This document shows, piece by piece, positions 5,057 through 7,203 of a stretch of DNA of 7,203 nucleotides (the stretch's first letter is position 1; every line of letters starts with the position of its first letter). Origin of the DNA: an uncultured Nitrososphaerota archaeon. GTDB lineage: Bacteria > Bacillota > Clostridia > Oscillospirales > Ruminococcaceae. Position numbers and translations under genes: made by a program. The notes under the pieces are model-generated. The model did no database searches and was not told where the DNA came from. It saw only the letters and a program-made list of their open reading frames with translations. The stretch is taken from contig CAKXAF010000122.1 in NCBI GenBank assembly GCA_934869045.1, positions 1-7,203 on the forward strand, written 5' to 3'.

Positions 5057-6562
5057 ATGAGTCTGAAAAAGTATGTAGTTGCTCTTGACCAGGGGACTAC
5101 CAGTTCCCGGGCGGTTATTTTTGACCGGGACCAGGCCATTGTCGGAATCGCCCAGCGAGAGTATACCCAATATTATCCGCGGGAGGGCTGGGTCGAACAC
5201 GATCCCATGGAGATCTATGCGTCGCAGTATGGCGTACTGATCGACGCCTTACTGATGAGCGGAATCCGTACGGAAGAAATTGCGGCGATCGGCGTTACAA
5301 ACCAGCGGGAAACGACCATTGTATGGGAAAAAAAGAACGGCCGCCCAGTCTATAACGCCATTGTCTGGCAGTGCCGCCGGACAGCAGCTATTTGCGAACA
5401 GCTGAAAGAGGACGGTTTCAGCGATTTGATACGGGAGCATACTGGCCTCCTGCCAGACGCTTATTTCAGCGGCACAAAAATCAAATGGATTTTGGACAAT
5501 GTTTCCGGCGCCCGTGAAAAGGCAGAGGCGGGAGAACTATTGTTCGGAACAGTGGACACCTGGCTGATGTGGAAGCTAACCGGCGGGCTTGTCCACGCCA
5601 CTGATTATACCAACGCCTCCCGAACGATGCTGTTCAACATTCATACTCTGAAATGGGATGATGAGATTCTACAGCTTCTCGGCATCCCCAAATGTATGTT
5701 GCCGGATGTCCAGCCCTCCAGCGGTATTTTTGGTATGGCTCAAATCAATGGCTATCCGATTCCCATCGCCGGCGTGGCCGGTGACCAGCAGGCGGCTCTT
5801 TTCGGACAGACCTGCTTCTCAAAAGGTGAAGCTAAAAACACCTATGGAACTGGCTGTTTCCTTTTGATGAACACCGGCGGGGAAGCGGTGGTCAGCAAGT
5901 CTGGTATGCTGACCACCTTGGCGGCCAGTGCAAATGGGGAAGTGCAGTATGCATTGGAAGGAAGCGTCTTTACGGCCGGGTCTGTCGTACAGTGGCTGCG
6001 GGATGAAATGAGATTTATCACGGATGCGTCGGATTCTGACTATTATGCGGCAAAAGTAAAGGATTCCGGAGGGGTTTATATGGTTCCAGCCTTTAACGGC
6101 TTGGGAGCTCCCCATTGGGATATGTTTGCACGCGGAATGCTTATTGGCCTTACCCGCGGAACCAAACGTTCGCATATTATCCGTGCCTGCATGGAAGCAA
6201 TCGCCTATCAATCGAAGGATCTGCTGGATGCAATTTCCGCAGATGCAGGAGTGGAATTTCAAGAACTGCGGGTAGATGGCGGCGCCTGTGCAAATGAATT
6301 TCTCATGCAGTTTCAGGCTGATCTTATCGAAAAACCGGTTTGCCGGCCAGCGATAAGGGAAACTACTGCGCTTGGCGCCGCCTATTTGGCGGGGCTGGCT
6401 GTGCAGTTCTGGAGCAGCCCTGAAGAATTGAAAGCCTTTGGAAAAATTGAAAAGGTTTATACACCCAAAATGGAGGATTCTCAGCGGAAACGGCTGCTAA
6501 AAGGTTGGCACCGGGCAGTTGAGCGGGCAAAATGCTGGATTGATCCAGATGACGAAGAATGA
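5057..6562 (+). CDS. glpK: Glycerol kinase
   Basis: This enzyme phosphorylates glycerol with ATP to sn-glycerol-3-phosphate, for catabolism or phospholipid synthesis. It has 501 residues, the normal GlpK length. FGGY-kinase features in order: the phosphate-1 loop DQGTTSSRA (11-19); glycerol-binding Arg84-Glu85, Trp104 and Tyr136; Asp243-Gln244 in AGDQQAALFGQ; the ATP-site TYGTGCFLLMNTG; GLGAPHWD; and the C-terminal VDGGACANEFLMQFQADL and ALGAAYLAG. All substrate-contact residues known from E. coli are kept. The segment before AGDQQ lacks the histidine phosphorylated by HPr in Bacillus and Enterococcus GlpK, and lacks the E. coli fructose-bisphosphate loop, so known allosteric controls appear missing. 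It follows the TPM gene by 16 nt with a strong SD and no clear promoter between, so it is probably co-transcribed. No glpF, glpD or glpO is in the window. Confidence 0.96.
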   Translation: MSLKKYVVALDQGTTSSRAVIFDRDQAIVGIAQREYTQYYPREGWVEHDPMEIYASQYGVLIDALLMSGIRTEEIAAIGVTNQRETTIVWEKKNGRPVYNAIVWQCRRTAAICEQLKEDGFSDLIREHTGLLPDAYFSGTKIKWILDNVSGAREKAEAGELLFGTVDTWLMWKLTGGLVHATDYTNASRTMLFNIHTLKWDDEILQLLGIPKCMLPDVQPSSGIFGMAQINGYPIPIAGVAGDQQAALFGQTCFSKGEAKNTYGTGCFLLMNTGGEAVVSKSGMLTTLAASANGEVQYALEGSVFTAGSVVQWLRDEMRFITDASDSDYYAAKVKDSGGVYMVPAFNGLGAPHWDMFARGMLIGLTRGTKRSHIIRACMEAIAYQSKDLLDAISADAGVEFQELRVDGGACANEFLMQFQADLIEKPVCRPAIRETTALGAAYLAGLAVQFWSSPEELKAFGKIEKVYTPKMEDSQRKRLLKGWHRAVERAKCWIDPDDEE

Positions 6563-6566
6563 ACAA

Positions 6567-6615
6567 AAATAAAGAAACAGCTGCGGAGTGATTTCCTGCA
6601 GCTGTTTCTTTATTT
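6567..6615. terminator. Bidirectional rho-independent terminator between glpK and the recombinase
   Basis: Arms 6567-6584 and 6598-6615 are perfect 18-bp complements with a 13-nt loop. The arm core is CAGCTGC, flanked by A-rich sequence on the left and T-rich sequence on the right, so each strand ends in a U-rich stretch (TTTCTTTATTTCTTC rightward; TTTCTTTATTTTTG leftward). It begins four bases after the glpK stop, and the recombinase stop codon (6610-6612) lies inside the right arm, so it can serve both convergent genes. Confidence 0.9.
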
Positions 6616-7203
6616 CTTCTCTTTTTCCTTATAACTGGCAAGTGGGTTGCTCGATAGGGCCGCTTCTTTTTGCTTGCTCGAAACATGGGTATAAATCTCC
6701 GTCGTATTGAGGTTCGCATGGCCTAAAATTTCCTGCAGGACCTTTACATCCACCTCACCATACTGATACATCATTGTAGCTGCCGTATGGCGGAGCTTAT
6801 GAGTCGAAAATCCCATATCAGAAAGACCGGCACGCTTCAAATGTTCGGTGATGATTTGCTGTATGCGCCGTTGGCCCAGCCGGTGTCCGGTTTGACTCAA
6901 AAAAAGGGCTTCTTTATCGACAATAGGAGTTTGCTGCCTGCGAAAAGCCAAATATTCCTTCATCGCATGCATGCAAGCCTCATTTAAATATAGAATCCGT
7001 TCTTTGTTTCCTTTACCCAAAACGCGAAGAGTGTTGTCCCGAAAACTGTTCTGGTTCAGACCGGACATTTCAGAAAGCCGCATACCGCAATTTAAAAACA
7101 GCGTCACCATGCAGAAATCACGCGGGTAAAAGGGATCGGATTGATCAAAAGCCCGTAGCAAATCATAACATTGCTCCAGGCTCAAATAGGTCGGAAGCGC
7201 CTT
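6610..7203 (-). CDS. Xer-like tyrosine recombinase, catalytic domain (N-terminus outside window)
   Basis: The minus strand is open from the window edge to TAA at 6610, giving 197 visible residues. They contain a complete tyrosine-recombinase catalytic domain: Arg42 in GMRLSEMSGL, Lys64 in LGKGNKER, His135 and Arg138 in HKLRHTAA, His162 in LGHANLNTT and nucleophile Tyr171 in IYTHV (numbers count from the first visible residue). The first residues, KALPTYLSLEQCYDLL, match the linker after the N-terminal SAM-like domain, so the gene should extend about 300 bp beyond the edge; a TTG at 7185 is not the real start. Such enzymes cut and rejoin DNA through a Tyr-DNA intermediate, as in XerC/XerD dimer resolution or element integration. 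The close GKGNKER and LGHANLNTTEIYTHV matches favour a Xer-type housekeeping enzyme. No attachment site or phage gene is visible beside it. Confidence 0.9.
   Translation of the reverse strand, partial: KALPTYLSLEQCYDLLRAFDQSDPFYPRDFCMVTLFLNCGMRLSEMSGLNQNSFRDNTLRVLGKGNKERILYLNEACMHAMKEYLAFRRQQTPIVDKEALFLSQTGHRLGQRRIQQIITEHLKRAGLSDMGFSTHKLRHTAATMMYQYGEVDVKVLQEILGHANLNTTEIYTHVSSKQKEAALSSNPLASYKEKEKK

Noticed and set aside
4573..5139. A 188-residue open frame on the minus strand spanning the TPM/glpK junction
   Set aside because: It is antisense to two well-supported genes, has no ribosome binding site of note and a Ser/Arg-rich composition typical of a shadow frame.
6610..7203. Tyrosine recombinase as the end of a prophage or integrative element
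   Set aside because: No tRNA, direct repeat, excisionase or phage gene is visible, and the motifs fit a housekeeping Xer-type enzyme. The missing right-hand flank could change this.
1..7203. CRISPR array, tRNA, rRNA, insertion sequence or riboswitch
   Set aside because: No regularly spaced direct repeats, no cloverleaf or rRNA-like sequence, no transposase and no leader long enough for a known riboswitch were seen. Gaps between genes are all under about 220 bases.

Overview
The window reads as chromosomal DNA of a Gram-positive anaerobe of the Clostridia, plausibly Oscillospiraceae/Ruminococcaceae-like. This rests on the mid-range base composition, strong GGAGG-type Shine-Dalgarno sites, sigma-A-type promoters, and protein families typical of Firmicutes: AzlC/AzlD, the SPFH/zinc-ribbon/TPM trio and a clostridial-type GlpK. 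The organism is inferred from style, not from a marker gene.

Layout, left to right. (1) Positions 1-439, minus strand: the N-terminal half of a Gfo/Idh/MocA-type oxidoreductase, cut by the window edge, with its own SD, a weak promoter and a 15-bp palindrome in the leader. (2) Positions 558-1639, minus strand: azlC-azlD, a two-subunit branched-chain amino acid exporter. The genes overlap by 16 bp, are read from a strong extended -10 promoter, and are followed by a probable terminator. (3) Positions 1640-1856: a divergent intergenic region with the azlC promoter and a promoter for the rightward operon. (4) Positions 1857-6562, plus strand: four tightly packed genes. These are an SPFH protein with three C-terminal zinc ribbons, a two-zinc-ribbon protein with a C-terminal membrane anchor, an exported TPM-domain protein with a membrane anchor and Gly/Ser tail, and glycerol kinase glpK. 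A perfect 18-bp-arm hairpin closes the operon. (5) Positions 6610-7203, minus strand: the catalytic domain of a Xer-like tyrosine recombinase, convergent with glpK and sharing the same hairpin as terminator; its N-terminus lies outside the window.

How the genes work together. The SPFH, zinc-ribbon and TPM genes match the domain set of Bacillus subtilis YdjI, YdjG and YdjH, which form the membrane platform of the PspA envelope-stress response. Here the set has no pspA beside it, has the order I-G-H instead of G-H-I, and is followed 16 nt later by glpK. GlpK makes glycerol-3-phosphate, a phospholipid precursor, so a membrane-maintenance theme is possible, but that link is inference. The most notable points are this glpK-linked SPFH/TPM operon, a lone CGSC motif in the exported TPM domain, a GlpK without the HPr-phosphorylated histidine, and an oxidoreductase whose usual glycine-rich dinucleotide loop is replaced by a His-containing segment. 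I see no CRISPR array, insertion sequence, tRNA or rRNA.
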